Positions 30,101 through 45,100 of a stretch of DNA of 64,000 nt are shown piece after piece. Every line of letters begins with the position of its first letter. Positions within the stretch are counted from its first letter, which is position 1. Both the position numbers and the translations under genes were made by a program. The notes under the pieces are model-generated. The model was not told where the DNA came from, did no database searches, and saw nothing but the letters and a program-made list of their open reading frames with translations. Location of the stretch: positions 184,785 through 248,784 of the forward strand of contig JASANG010002193.1 of assembly GCA_030248215.1 (NCBI GenBank). The letters run 5' to 3'. The DNA is from Enoplolaimus lenunculus. Lineage: Eukaryota > Nematoda > Enoplea > Enoplida > Thoracostomopsidae.

Positions 30101-33100
30101 AAGTCGTTTTGGGTAGACGTGTATACAGCATAACAATTATGTATTTCAAGGCTCAAAAAACAGTTTCTAATTTTCAATTATATATTTTTAATATGATTTA
30201 CATTTAGTTTTTATCAAAATTTTTAATTTTTAAGTATTTTAAACAAAAGTTTTTAGTTTTTTAACTATTTTAAACAAAATTTTTAATAATTAATTATTTT
30301 GGAGAATGTAAAGAACTGGGGCCGAACAGTATTATAAGCATATGCCTAAGCCTGAGCCTACGTGTAAGAATGAGCATATTCCTAAGCCTAAAGCCTAAGC
30401 CTAAAGCCAAAGCCGAGCAAAAAAATGAGCCAAAGCTTAAAAACTTACTCTTTTCTAGTCGCACAGAAAAACGTTCCACCCCAGATCTTTACATGGGCCA
30501 TTATTTTTAACCAGATTATCTAAATGTTTCAATATTATTTTTAAAAAAAATTTTTCTAATATTAACTTTAAATATTGCATTTTATCTGTAAGATATTTTT
30601 AACTTAAATTATCTTTAACATTTTAGTATAAAATATTACGATTTATCAGATAGCTTTAACGAGCCGTATTCTCAAATGTGTGTAAGTAGCACGTATCCCC
30701 ACAAACAGCCACGAATGATAAACAGGGGAGGGGGGTAGTACAGATGGCGAATTTAAACAACATTGAAGTTTTGCTAAATTACAAAGATTTATATTGTGAA
30801 CTGGCAATGCTTGTGACACACATTTGATAACAACTGGGGCTTCGATTTCTCGAAGTCAAGATATCAAGAATACTGGCCTAGATTAAAATATTTATACATA
30901 TATAAGTTTGACTGAAACAAACATTGAAAAAAATTGAAAAAATCCAGAGTTCTGCGCACCAATTCAACTGGGAAAACAAAATTCGAAACGAACGAGTGGA
31001 ACCGCAACCGCAGCCTCCGCGCAGTAGTGGCCAACGAACAACTTCTGTGTTCACAAGCAATTTGTATACGTTCGAGCAAAAAACAAGCGACCAGCAACGA
31101 CAAATTTACGAAGAACAGCGACGACGCGAAGAAAAACTACGAGACGAGAAACAAAGACAAGAACGAATAGAAAAAGAACGACAAAGAGACCAACAACGGC
31201 AACAGCGTCGAAAACAATACGAAGAAGAACAACGCCGACAGCAACAACAGTACGAATGGATGCAACAACAACTGAAACTGCTACAAGAAGAACAACATCA
31301 CAAAGAACGCGTACTCAAGCTGCAACAATCTGATAGTGAACCACCGACACCGCCGCCTCATCGACATCTTGCGGCACGTTTCTTTGAAATCTTGAGCTCC
31401 CTATTGCTTCGCAATCCTTTTTATAGACACTAAACCTTAACCAGCACACTTAGACCCGCCGTTCCTAGCTCGATGTTCTTTATCTGCTACTTGGAACAGC
31501 AATCTTGCCTTCTTGGTTTGCCTAATCAATTAACCAGATTTTGCTAACAACTATTGCTATATTTTGCCTGACAGTCTGGCTTTGAAAAAGTATAAAAGTA
31601 TACGAAAAATCACAGTGTAAGATTTCGAATGCTTACTTCTATCTGGGCCAGTATTCTTAGTAACTTTTTTGTCCTGAGTTATAGTTGTGACTGGTTTAGT
31701 AATTTAATGGTTCGTGTGTGACTAATATACTGACATACGGATGCCATGAACTGATGGTTTCGATTGGGCCACAAGAGGAATCTCCAACGATAAAAGCCTC
31801 GATAGAATATTGGCTTGCGCCCAATGGTAATTTTTAAAATTTCTGACCTGGAGACATATTGTGAAGACCCGTAGCGAGTGCAACGCGCAATAAAGGCGAA
31901 CGCAATTTTCGTGGGACAAAATAAAGAATTCGTACGATAGGTGGTACGTTACAATTTTACGAAACGAATATTTCAACAGAAATGCGAGCAGTATAGAGTG
32001 AACGAAGCCTCGTGAGCGAAGCGAGCCAGAAGGCAAACACAATTTTTGGTGTCACTGAAACAAAAATTTGTTAGGCGTCGGACTTTAGCATTTAATGACA
32101 AAAACTTTTTGACGAGGTGTACATGACGTTTCGTTCCCCCCCCGCTTTGCATTCACTCCTGCCCCCAACCAGAAAATTTTTTAACCCCGTTTCCAGTTTT
32201 AAAATTCTGTTCAATCTTGTCAATGCTGAGTTTTTCTATAGTAATGTTTTGTGCTGGAGTTAATTTCTTATAGTAACAAATAATATGGTTAAATTTGCTT
32301 TAAAATATTTTACCTTTTTTTCTGTAAATCTCCCCTCCGCCCACCGCCCATGCATCGTGAATTTTACCTTGTTTCAGTGCATGGTACCCAATTTAATGAA
32401 ATTAATTTTTACTAAATAATTCTCAGTGGAAACAAAGTTCGGTATTTTCAAATGCGTGCAACTCCAATTACCAATTAATAGTTTTGTTTTGTATGTTTCA
32501 AAGGCAGCAAAACCAAAGTATATTAGCAATTGATTTCTGATTGTTTTTGTCACTAAAGCCCTATTAACACTTGCAAGTTTTTGCTGCGAGAATTTGCAGG
32601 TGCAACTTGCACTTGCAAGTTTTGTCCAAAATGCCGTTCGAAAAACTTGCAGCTGCAAGTATTTCGTTAAAAAATCATAGCTAAGTAACTTAGTTCACAT
32701 GAGTAAATAACCATTCAAGTTCACTGAATTTATTGCAGCCGCTTCCTCATTGGCTGTTGAAAAAATGCACGTTCCGTGTGCAATTTGCTGCTGCAAGTTC
32801 TCGCAGCAAAAACATGCACGTGTGAATAGGGCTTAAGCGATTTTAGTTGCACAAAGGTGCCCAGTGGTGCAGCAGCCGTCGGTGGGATGCGCACGGCGGC
32901 GTGGCATCCATTATTTTTGAAGTTAGAAAATTTTGTGTAACGTAGAACAGAAAATTTTATGAATAAATCATAATTTCCTTATTTAGCAAATAATTAAAAT
33001 TTCATTTAGGTTCTCGCTCGCTTCGTTCGAAGCTTTAACCCTTATTTACGCGCCCCAGCGTCTTTGGCCACCTCGTTGCTATGCTTTTGAAGCCTTCGAT

Positions 33101-36100
33101 TAAACACTAACAATGAGTGTTGCGCTGCATATAGCTTTTTAGAGTTGGGTCGTATCTTAGATGCCAATATTAATTTGTTTTTTAACCCATTTAAAATTTC
33201 AATATATTTAATCCAACTACAATTTGCATGATCAATTTAACCTATTTTAATATTTCCGCGCATGAATTATTCGAGGATGTTTACTAAGGATGGCAAAAAG
33301 ACGGAGATTTCTTGAAAACTTGTTGTTCTCAACAAACGAGTTTGCCACCATAGCCAAATCCGCAAAATACCCCCCTTGGAAGTTTTTGACATTCTCAAAT
33401 TTGTTAGGCAAACTACTTGCCAGAAATTTTGACGTTTTTGATACATGTTTGTTTGTGGCAAATATGACGTCAATTTTCACATATATTTTGATACATGTTT
33501 GTTTGTGGCAAATATGACGTCAATTTTCACATATATTTTGACACATGTTTGTTTGTGGCAAATATGACGTCAATTTTCACATACATTTTGATACATGTTT
33601 GTTTGTGGCAAATATGACGTCAATTTTCACATATATCTAATCGTTTTTTGATGAATTTTAGGGTTCTGTGCGTGTACTGCCAACAGAATCACCGTCTCCA
33701 GCGAAACGAAAACCGTTGTTCTCAGGTGGCGAAGGAGTTGGACCGTGGAAATTGAGCAGTCGAGTTTACTCAACGCTTGAGTCGCGACGATGTAAGTATT
33801 GAATCTCGGGGCGCTTGGTTGATTTCAGCAGATAATTCTTGTTTTTTTTTCAAAATTAATCAGTCATGGTCGATCACAAGTGCCAATATTTGATTGGTTC
33901 GTTATGGTTTTTTTGCGAAATCCTAAAAATAAATTGATCGAATCAGCATAGCGAAAGAAATAATTTCAACCTCAGAGTTCAACAAGTAAAAGTGTGTATG
34001 CCAATGACTATTTTTTCACATTTAATACAGATTTGAATGTAGGTTCAGATCTAGTAATTTTTCAACTTTGCCTGAGCAAATCGGATAGGTTTTTAAGCTT
34101 AGTTTTTGAAGCATTAAAGCATATTCTATCTAGGCACCTGTTGTAAGCATCGCGTTAGGCTTTCTAGTTATACGCAGATGTTTAGTTTCTACTTCGTTTT
34201 GTGTTGTATATGTATGTATATATAACCCTTTTACACAATAGTGGTATTTTTTAGCGTTAGCCAGTTTTTACCACTGTTATTTTTTTAGTTTAAAAGCCAT
34301 TTTATTGTTACATTCTATAGGCTACTTCTAGATTGTATACATTATAATCAAATAGTACATATCATGGTTCCATCGGAATTCCGATTCCGGCTAAAATTTC
34401 GGCAAAATTTGACTTCGGATTTCGATTCCAGCTGACTGCTGTTTCGTTGCTGGAATTCAGATTTTTCGGTGATAAATTTTTAAGATGATTGAAGTTAGAT
34501 TTTGTTTGTTTCGTTTTGTTTCGTTCATCTGCAATTATTCTGGTGGTTTTTCTTAGTAAATATTCCGAGTTGTTACGTATAATCCGTCAGCTATAGAAAC
34601 AATTTTTGCTGAAACAGTGAACAGTAATGGAAACAAGCATACTGCAACAAAAGTTAAAAGTCATACACTATTAACTTTATAATAGAATTACTAAAGCTTG
34701 ATTCCGAATCCGATTCCGGTTCCGATTCCGCTTCCGGCAAAATGTAGTTCCGGTTGGAACCCTGGTATATATAGGTTTCACAAAACAGTTTATTAATTAA
34801 CTTCTTCAAAAATTTATTTCATTTTTGCGGGATTCACGTTGTCACCGCGCGGCAGTCGAGTCATGCTTTGTCCCATGTCGATTCGATGTCAACGTTATAA
34901 TTCGGTCTGTCATATCGGGTGAGCAGACAAAACTCAAATGTCATATGACATTAACTTAATACAAACCATCACTGTCAGAGTTTCAAAATATACAAGATCC
35001 TATATGTCACGTGATAAAAGCATTTATGCGAATATCATATCACATTCCAAAATTACAGCGAATATAATATCACATTCAGCAGGACAAGGTAATTTTCGGA
35101 TGATAGCAGACAACTACAACTTTTTGAACATAACGTTTATAAGCAGACAAAATGTTAGCCTATAGTTTAATACAGACAAAACATGTCTCATGCTGCCCTG
35201 GTTATAACGTGAACACCGCGTAAGTTTGTGAATAAATATAATGAATTTTAATTTAAATTCCGTAGTTTTAGTTTTTTATCGACAGTAAAAGACGTATTAA
35301 TGGTACCGCAAATCCCTTAAATTGGCCCAAACTTTTTTGAGTATTTTTAAACCATCCACTTAAAATAAGTAATATTTGATCAATTCAATGACAAAAATGT
35401 AAAACAATTGCGTTGAAATATACTAATTTCTGCATCGAAATGATTGCTTAGGATAAACTGCAAATTGTTCTACAAAAAAATTCCTAAAATCGTTTTGTTC
35501 TCAAAATGTTTACAAATCTTTTAGTTGAAAAAAATAAAGCAAAAAACGAATAAAAACACTGCTTAAGTTTTGTGTTATTAAATCAATAAAAAAGCGTTCA
35601 GAAATCAAAAATGTGATTTTTCTTACCGAAGCCAAATCATCAAAACGAACTCTTGATTGAGTTTAAATTTCTTTATGTTATTTTATTAAATTACGACTCT
35701 TCTTATATTTTATAAATTTATCCAAGCGTTTCTTCGTCAGTAAAGCAACATTTAATGGTTAGGCATTAAGGCAATACAGCGTGCTGAGATGTGATATCTA
35801 ATTTCACGCTAGGATTCGAGCCACAAAGACAAGAGCGATTCACCCCTGCCGCTCAGCAGACTCGGCTATAGGAGCTAGATGCTCGAGCCCATCGGTGCTC
35901 TTCGTCGGGCGGATATTTTGTACTGCGTATACGTGCCTTACGCACATTCCGCTGAGTTACTCATAGTCAACTCTATGTGAGAATGGGTTAAGCAGTGCAT
36001 GCACAAAGATAGTATTATGAATTGTTTCCGTTTGCACATTTAAGTCTTTTTTAAGCAACAAAAGCATGGTTAAGGTGTAAACTTTCAACCCTGTAAATTC

Positions 36101-39100
36101 CAGTGAGTTGATTTTAACTCACAATGAGTTGAATCCGCTCAGAAGCCAGAGCTCTGAATTAGGCCTTTCGTAACTCAGAATTCTGATTTGATTGAACTCA
36201 TTCTGAGTTAATTAATCAACTCATCCGGAATTACATCAGCTCAGTGGGAGTTAGCATTTACTGTGATTAAATCAGAAATAACCAGAAATAACGCATTCTC
36301 GATCTGAGTTGATTAATCAACTCACTGGAATTTACAGTATATTAATTATTAAAAACTACCAGGATCGTTAACAAAATTCTTTGTTTTCAAGATTTTATGA
36401 AAGTTTATTATTAACCAAAAATGCGATATGAACCAAAACCGTCTGTGATCACAAATTTTTTCCAGCGAATTGGTAAATCAAAGTTTTAACAAAATAATTA
36501 TAGATATTACTGCTAATGCATCATTTTGGTATTTATCCGGCAACTAACTAGCTTATATAGACTTATTTATTTATTTATTTATTTATTTCATATATCTATT
36601 TATTTATTTATTTATTTATTTTGTTTATTTAGTTTATTTATTTATTTAGTTTATTTATTTATTTATATACATCTTACACTTATCGCATCATTTTGGCATT
36701 TGGCAACTGGTTTATATGCTGTTTCGGTAAATGTTTATGTTTTTTGTTTAATTTTAGCAAAAACAACCTCAGGCGATTGGAGTTCAGATTATCAATCAGA
36801 GACTGAACAGCCGTTTGATCGGAATGTGTAAGTTGTTTAATTTTAAGTGTCAGCCAAAAATTTCGTAAATTTCATATTCTCTATTAGTCGATTTAGAAGA
36901 GTTATAGATATTTGATATATACAGAAAGTATTTTAGAAAATAAACGCTGTTTTGTCTAAGAATTACAGGGCTAAAATTATGACTCTTATGCACAAATGTG
37001 TACAACTATCAACAGTACGTTTTCAAATTCACTAACTATTGCAGTTGTTGAACTCAAAATTGATACAGAATTAGAATATATCGTATACAAATTGAATTTT
37101 GAGCCTCCGCATTCACTGGTTCGAAAGTTACAAGACCTATCGCCAACTGGTGAAAAAGCATCCGCATATATTTGACAATTTCGTGAACGAAAACTTTGGT
37201 AGCATAAAATTTTTAAAGACTAGAAACGTTGGTGCAGCGTCTGGTTCGTCCGTAAGTTGAGCCGAGTTTCTGTCTATGCCAGGGTGTGACCGAATCCCAA
37301 AAAACGACCCAATGCAAAGTTCAATGATTTAGTTTATTTTTAAATTTTAATTTTTTTCAGGTATCCGGATCACGATCAAACACCAGTGCGTACGCCGTCA
37401 CCATACAAACGTCCCGATGTAAGTTCAAATTTCAATTTTAAAATATTGCCCGTAATCTCAAATATGTGTAGGACCAATCCACAACCAACTGATAATACAT
37501 TTTGTAGCTGCATAGTGAGTTTGATATATACGGCAATTGCAGTTCGCTTGTTTGAAAAACCTCGCACAAACTTGGCAGAATGCGGACCCAAATTCAAATT
37601 TCTCGGTACGCTAACTGATGTATACTTAACTGGTGATGGGTTCAACCAAGAGTGCATGATACAACATTATGCAATTCTTGGAGTCGCGTACGATACAAAA
37701 TGTACCACCGAACAGTGTGTTTTTGGCCGACCCTCGTTATGTAGGGAGGGGGGCAGTTATCACTTGAAAAATAGTATATCTATGGTTTTGAAAGTATAAA
37801 GGAAACAAAAATTTTGGCATATTGAAATATTTTAACATGTGAAATTTAGAGGATCGGTAAACGTGACCCCCACACTAAATTAGGGGGTAAGCCAAAAATG
37901 CAATGTGCGCTGGGTGCATACATTTGTACACAGATTGTACCCAGTTGCACACTCTTGTAAAACGAGCAAGTGTCGACTGCTGGTTCTACATGCTACTGAT
38001 AATGCGACGCTATGTAGGGACCTCTCATAAGCAAAATGACACCAACTGTTCAGCGAAGTTGTTAATGTAAAGAACAGGGGTGGAACTGTATTATAAGCAT
38101 ATTCCTAAGCCAAATCCTAAGTGTGAGAATGAGCATATTCCTAAGTCTAAGCCTAAGTGTAAGAATGAGCATATTCCTAAGCCTAAGCCTATGCCTAAGC
38201 GCAAGAATGGGCATATTCTTAAGTCAAAGCCTAAACCTAAGCCTAAGCCAAGCAAAAAATTAATCTAAAGCTTAAGCTTACTCTATTCCAGTCCCACAGA
38301 AAAAACGTTCCGCCCCTGATCTTTACATGGGCCAGCGAAGTCATTTGAAAGGCCATTGAAAAAACATTTGAGTTTGAATGGAACACCGCTATATTGTTTT
38401 TGAGTTTGAATGGAACACCGCTATATTGTTTTCCTCATTCGCAATCTACTACGGAATTCGTATCCATAAATTTCCAAGGAGACCGCCTTGCCTCAATTAT
38501 AATCATGAGAAACAGAACTGCGAATGCTCGTTTGTGTAAAAAACTAGTAGCCGTAGTTGCACCCAGGTGCACCATTCCCAATAATGTGCCGGAGTTTCAA
38601 ACGCGTTCACAATGTATATATTTACTACGTCAAAGAAGGCGTTCATTAACCAATACAAAACGAAGTTTACTACTGTACTGAAACGCTGCCTGAAATACAT
38701 ATATAGGGCGTTACAGCTTTAATAATCTATATATTATACCTGGAATGCCCCACATACGTATTTTGAGCAAGTCTTCCAGCATTACTTTGTTTAAAATGAA
38801 TTCTTAAAACATAAACGTGACTGTTCTGTTAAAAGAAAATCTGCGTGAAAATGTTTGTGTGCTCGCTAACTTTTGCGCATTGCGCAAAACCGGCTACCTA
38901 GTACAGATTAACTAGATACGCTAATTTTTTAAGTTAAATGTCTGTATTAAGCTAATAAGTAACTTAACAATAAACTGCAATTTTATCTCTGTAATCATGC
39001 TATTATCGAGAAAGATTAAAACGGATATGTATACCAGTTTCGCTCAAACCTAAAAATTTTCAAGGCCACCGCATTATTTATTGCAGTTTTTAACCTTTAC

Positions 39101-42100
39101 ATTCGTGATTGAACTTACATTTTGCATTAAAACTTTAAAACTTTTTATGAATTTTGCAGGTATTTTGGTACTTTTGGGCTAATTTGAACCAAAAATGCTA
39201 AAATAAGCCAATAACACGCTGCAAATGTAGACATTGTTGCTGACGAGTTCACTATTGGGCGTACAAGAAATTATCACTATTCCAAATGCGGAGCTATAAC
39301 TTTTTCAGAGGGACCAAAGTTTTTCTAGGTGGCCACTGCCCCGCCCGCCCTTGATCTTTTCTGACGATGGACACACCAAAACAATTGTAACTAGAGTTGA
39401 TGTCCAATATAAGCATAATTTTTGGGTTCATAATTTAATTGCCAAACTTTGCCAACACTTTGTTTATTGGTTTGTTTACTAATTTTTACAAAACCCAATA
39501 CTTTTGTTTATTCAAAACTGCGACGGGGAGAAAAAATCTGTTTATTTGTGTTGTTTTCTTTTTGAAAATTCTATTTTTCTGCATATATTTTAAATTTCGG
39601 GATATTTTGCGTATAACCTAAAAGCTGGTAAAATGACAATTGAATAAGGGTCAACTTAAAAATTACAATATTTTTAATTTGTCATAATTGGATTTGGTAC
39701 CTCTTCGTGTGCCTTAACATAAAAATCACGTTGGGGTAATATTACGTTAAGTTACAGCCTCGGTTTAGGATTAGGCAGGACCGAGGCTAGGCTTCGCGAG
39801 GCGTCCACACATGCCGACCCACGAGACGTCCAAGTGATCCGCTGCATCCATCATTTGAGTTTTCTAGGGTCGGTCTTAACAAGTTCACTATCGTACTGAA
39901 ATTGCAGGGCCCCGAAGATGGCATAAAAAATTTTCATACAAAATCAGTTTGTACTTTGGTGCTCAAGGGCCAGGCTTTCTACGAGTGACAGGGGAGCAGG
40001 AACAGTAACCATACCATGATATGCCATACCTATTTCTGTTAGATTTATGATTTTGTCATAAAAATGGCAAAACAAGTAAGCAATGCAGAAGAACGATCAA
40101 AGCTTAAAATAATTAATGGAAATGCATTAATTCACTTACCGCTGCTCTGTTAGCAGTTTTTTTATCAATTTTACTTTAGAATGGTTTTAGACAAAAAATA
40201 TGCTAAATTCTGAGGTCTGCTGGGCAACGAAGTACAGCAGCGGTTGCAGATAAAGAAATTCTCACGAGTGGGGCGAACTAAAGTAGTTTAGACAGCCGTT
40301 TTGTGTTTGATCCCACGAACACCTTCGAGCTACCAGTACTCAGATATCGAGGCGTTAAATTAATGATGCCAGCTGTGAGTAGTGAGCGAAAATCATCCAA
40401 TCACATTCTTATATTACATGGCAAACACTAAAACTTGTGGGGCCTAAATTTGAGGGTTTCCTTGAGTGTTTACGGGTGCTAAGACCGACCCTGGTGCAAT
40501 TCAGTTTCTTAGCGGTTCACCGTGTCCCCTGTGTCGTTTTTGCCGTTGCCCTAAGGCCGTTGTGCCGTTTGCCGAGGTCATGTTTGCGATACTGAGTATT
40601 ATAGTTGAAAAAATCTTGGTCGATGCTTTTTAGAGCATCTGACTGTATTGAAATAACCAAAAATTGGTCACAAACTTTTACGAGGGTGGTTGAATATTTG
40701 TTGAAACGGTCTGAGTGAGGCCCCCAATAGTGGGTCGAGGCTCCAGTAGGGGGTGGATGTGCTTGCCTCGGCATTATAGGAGTTAGGTATTTGCGTGACT
40801 AAACTGAATACATTGTACTTAAATTTACCAATTCGTACCATTTCTTACAGACTGCTATAGGAATGCTGATGATTCCCAAGGGTCTGATATATTAATATTA
40901 CTACGCGGTATCCATCTTATTTGTTTTCAAAGTTTTCAGCTTTGTGTACACAACCTGTTGGCAGATTAGGTTTCAGTTTAATTTTCTTATGATGTTATCG
41001 AATTTCGCCAAGGTTAAGTACGTTTTTATAGGTCAGGCAGACCGGTAGCCAGCTCACCTTTCTAGATGGGCTAAATCAGGAGGGACATAAATGGGTTTTC
41101 GGTGAGTTACAAGCAAGGTTCATGATTTTTAGAGAAGAATTTTTCCAAGGAAGGCTGAGTCCCTTTGCCCCCCTCTGGTATTGGTCTTGAATTGAGAGAT
41201 GGGTGACCCGGTTAGTGTAAGTTTTGGCTTAGGCGCAGGCTTAGGTTCCATTGTCATAATTCTTAAATTAGTGATGATATGTGTATTAATAGTAATATAG
41301 TTTACAAGAGGTTGCAGGTTTAGCCTCAGACTTAGGAATAAAATTTATTTCTGTAGTAAAACTCGAAATAACCTTTATTTTCGCATCAAAAATAAAAATT
41401 GAACCTTTAACAACAATACACGTAAAGTCCTATTCACACATGCAAGTTTTTGCTGCGAGAACTTACAGCTGCAACTTGTACTTGCAAGTTTTGTCCAAAA
41501 CCGCGTTCGGAAAAGTTGCAGCTGCAAATAAATTATTAAAAATCACAGCTAGAAGTACAGTTCACATGTGTGAATTAACCATGCAGGTTCACTGAATTTA
41601 TTGCAGCCGCTTTCTCATTGGCTGATGAAAAAATGCAAGTTGTGCATGCAATTTGTAGCTGCAAGTTTTCGCAGCAAAAATTTGAACGTGTGGATTAGAC
41701 TTTAGGAATAGAATATTTCTGGGTAAGGGAAATTTCAAATTTTTCAATTTCAAGAAAACTTGATTTGGAAAAAAATTAAAATTGAACCACATTTTTAGAG
41801 TCACTTTCCGGAGTTGCTTTGAAGTAGCAGTTTTCAGAATTTAAGTTTTCTGTTGCTGTTTTTTAGTTTTATAATTCCAAACCCAGGGACGTTCCAGCTT
41901 TAATATATAGATCAGCAGTATTTTTTCACTATTAATTCTTAAACCAAGAGCGCTTTGGTACCTTATAAGGTTCAGCTTGCAAGGGAATTAAAGATTGCAA
42001 CATGCTTGAGTACACTTAACGGAAGTCAATAGTTTCAAATCAGGAGTGTCGAAGTTTTTGAGCATAGTAATATGCTAATGACAGGACGGTAACCAGCTTA

Positions 42101-45100
42101 ACATTACCGGGGTGCCCAAAGATCAAAAGGGGTCTTAAGGAAATTTTGAGCAACTTATCAACGTGACCGAAACATTTTTTCCGGAGGGGGTCAAATTTAA
42201 TATTTCAAGACGGTGAGTGAGCTGCTGGCTTCAGTTGACTTTGAACCCGTATAGTTCACACTTATTCTAAATGGCTACGTCGGCATGTTGTTATCTCATG
42301 GGTTTTCATTTGATTCAAGTTGAAATAATTTGAACGCAGAGTTGAATTTGTTTCTCAAAATTTCACGTTTCTGTTTTTAACTTAAATATTTGAAAATAGT
42401 AATTATTTTAATTTTTGAGTAAACGTTGAAATTTTATTGTTTTTTATTTCACTGTACAATTCTTAAGTACTCTGTATTGTATAGATAGTTACGACAAGGC
42501 CCGTGGGGCGTGTGAACAGTGTTGAACCGGGGCGTATCAGGAAAATGCTTTTCGAAGAGGGCGACCAAGACTTTTAGAATGTTGTGTTATTTGTTCGGTA
42601 TATTTGGCCTATGTACAGAACAGGGCCGTGACCGTAGAATAAACATATTCCTAAGCCTATGCCTGTCAGCCTAAGCCTAAGCGTAAGCAAAAAATTAGTC
42701 TAAAGCTTAAGGTTACTCTATCGCATGCCCGCGAAAGCCGTTCCGCCCCTGATCTTTACTGTGGCCGGTGTAGGTATATTTAAGCTCATATATTTAAGTG
42801 TAGTTACGAGACTGTAAACTATAACTGAGATTTCAACATCATAGTATGTCTTTGTTTAAGTATCAGATAGCGAATGAAAGCGTAGAGCTACCATGTACCA
42901 GGGTACAACCGGATGTCTACCTCCTGCTTCGGCAGAAAATCTACTTCCTACACTGGCTCTAACAGCATTTGTGCCAGAAGTTTCGGCAAGTTCGGTCGTG
43001 AAATTTTGCATGGTTTTACAAAATTTATTTGTTTGATGCCTTTCGTTTAATCTTTTGGTACAATTTTGAGAAAAATAATGCCGAGATTTGCTGGAAATGG
43101 AAATTAAGCGTAAAATCGAAAAATTTAACAACATCTTCTTAAATTTGCTATTATTACCGAATTATACAGCATTTTAACTGCCTAATTTCGCTTCACCTCC
43201 GGTTTCATCTCCGGTTCCGGCAAATTTTGATGACCTTCGCTTCTGGCGCCGCTATTTTTGAACTTCCGGTTCCACCCTGGACGTTTAGTGGTGCAAAACT
43301 AGATGTTTTTTAACCTGAATGGTATTTGACTGTGATGAGAGCATGAAGCCAAGTGGAGATCAAGGGTACTCTACTTTTCGTAGAAATATTTTACTCCCCC
43401 CGTTTGAAGTCTTGACCCATTTTGCAAATTATTCACAATTCTTGAACGTTGTTTGAAAATTTTCTAGTTCCCAACACGTCTTAAGCAATTAGAAGTTTGG
43501 AATAATTAGTGTCATGGATGATAACTTTGACGAACGGTTGAATCAATCAAAGCTGTGTAAATTCATACCTCAACTATAAAAAATGTAACATAATTACAAA
43601 AATAGAAATATAAACAAATAATACATTAGAATAATATATAATGAAATATTATGAAAACAAAGCATAAAAATGGAGGTAAACCTAACTAAAAACCTAAAAC
43701 AAGTGAAAACATTGGCTGGGTTTTTGAAACCGTACCTAAGTACAACTTAGTACTCAATTACCTGCTAAGTAATTACTTAACCATTTTGTCGTTTTTAAAA
43801 GCTTACTTAAGATAAATATATACTTAAATTGCTGACTAAACTAGATATATTACAAATCAACCGTTCAGGCATACTAACCTTGGTTCAATTGAAATTGTAG
43901 ACTCATAGAGCCTTTTTATGTAAAGCAGAACTATGACTTTCTTGTTACGAGAATAGTACTTTCGCCGATTTAAGTAATTACATAATTATAACTTAAGCAA
44001 ATGCATAAGTACGATTCTAGAAACCCAGCCTTTGTGTACTTGTTACTTAAAAGCACATTTCATAAGGAGCTTTACGTTGTAGCGTATGACACCATCTTTA
44101 CCACGTATACCGTGGCAAACAATAAGCTTACTATCAAAGATACCTGAGGTTTTGTAGTAAACGAAAAGAATGACTTTTAAGATATACCCTATAGGAAATG
44201 ATTATTGATTTAATTAAGCTGTAACTGAAAACTTAGTGGAATTCAACTGATTTTCATTGACTTATGCGTTGTAGCCGGTTTAACTGTCCTGAATTATTAT
44301 CAGTGTCGGCGCAAGCTCAACCCGTGCCCCAAATTGGCCCAATTGGAACCCCAGCCTTTGGGGTCACATCTTGGCAAATTGAAAAGTTTTTTCGTGGACT
44401 ACGAAGTTATAGAGATGTGAAACATTTTAGCGGGGCTCTCTGATCTGTTTGGATGAGGGCCACTATCCATAACACCGGCCCTAGATTGTAATATATTTGT
44501 AACATATGTAATAAACACCATCGATGTTTGATTGGTGATTAGCGAACGCAAACGTGGCTCAACTGTTGTTGTATGCCATTATTAGTCAAAATATTTTTCA
44601 TTTACTTATTTGCGCCTAAAAGCAATAAAATAAACATAAGCTATAGCTTCTCCCTTAGTCTGAAAAACATTTTTTAGATTCAAAAGTTGCAATTGCTAAT
44701 TGCTATTAATTGCAGACTGCACAAAGTCAAACGTTGAGTATTGCACGACCAGTGAGTCCGGCGAAACGAATTTGTGCTTACTGTGACGAATATATTGATG
44801 GTCCTTGTATCACAGGTACGTCTCGTCGAATACTTAATATTGCAATTTTCTCTGATAAGAGTATGCAACTGTGTGCAGTCTGTTAATAATCGAAAATACA
44901 TATGCAGAATAGGTCTCGAGTAAAATGTTAGAGGCTAGAAGCCTAGACTTAAATCTACGCCTGTGCCTAATCTAACTAAAATTCTGAGCTAACGTATACG
45001 ATACTTATGCCTACGTCTTAGCTTAGCTTTAGAATTAGATAAGGATAAAAGTTAACTTTCACCTAGGGCTAAACCATAACGTTAACCTAAGTTTAAGGTT

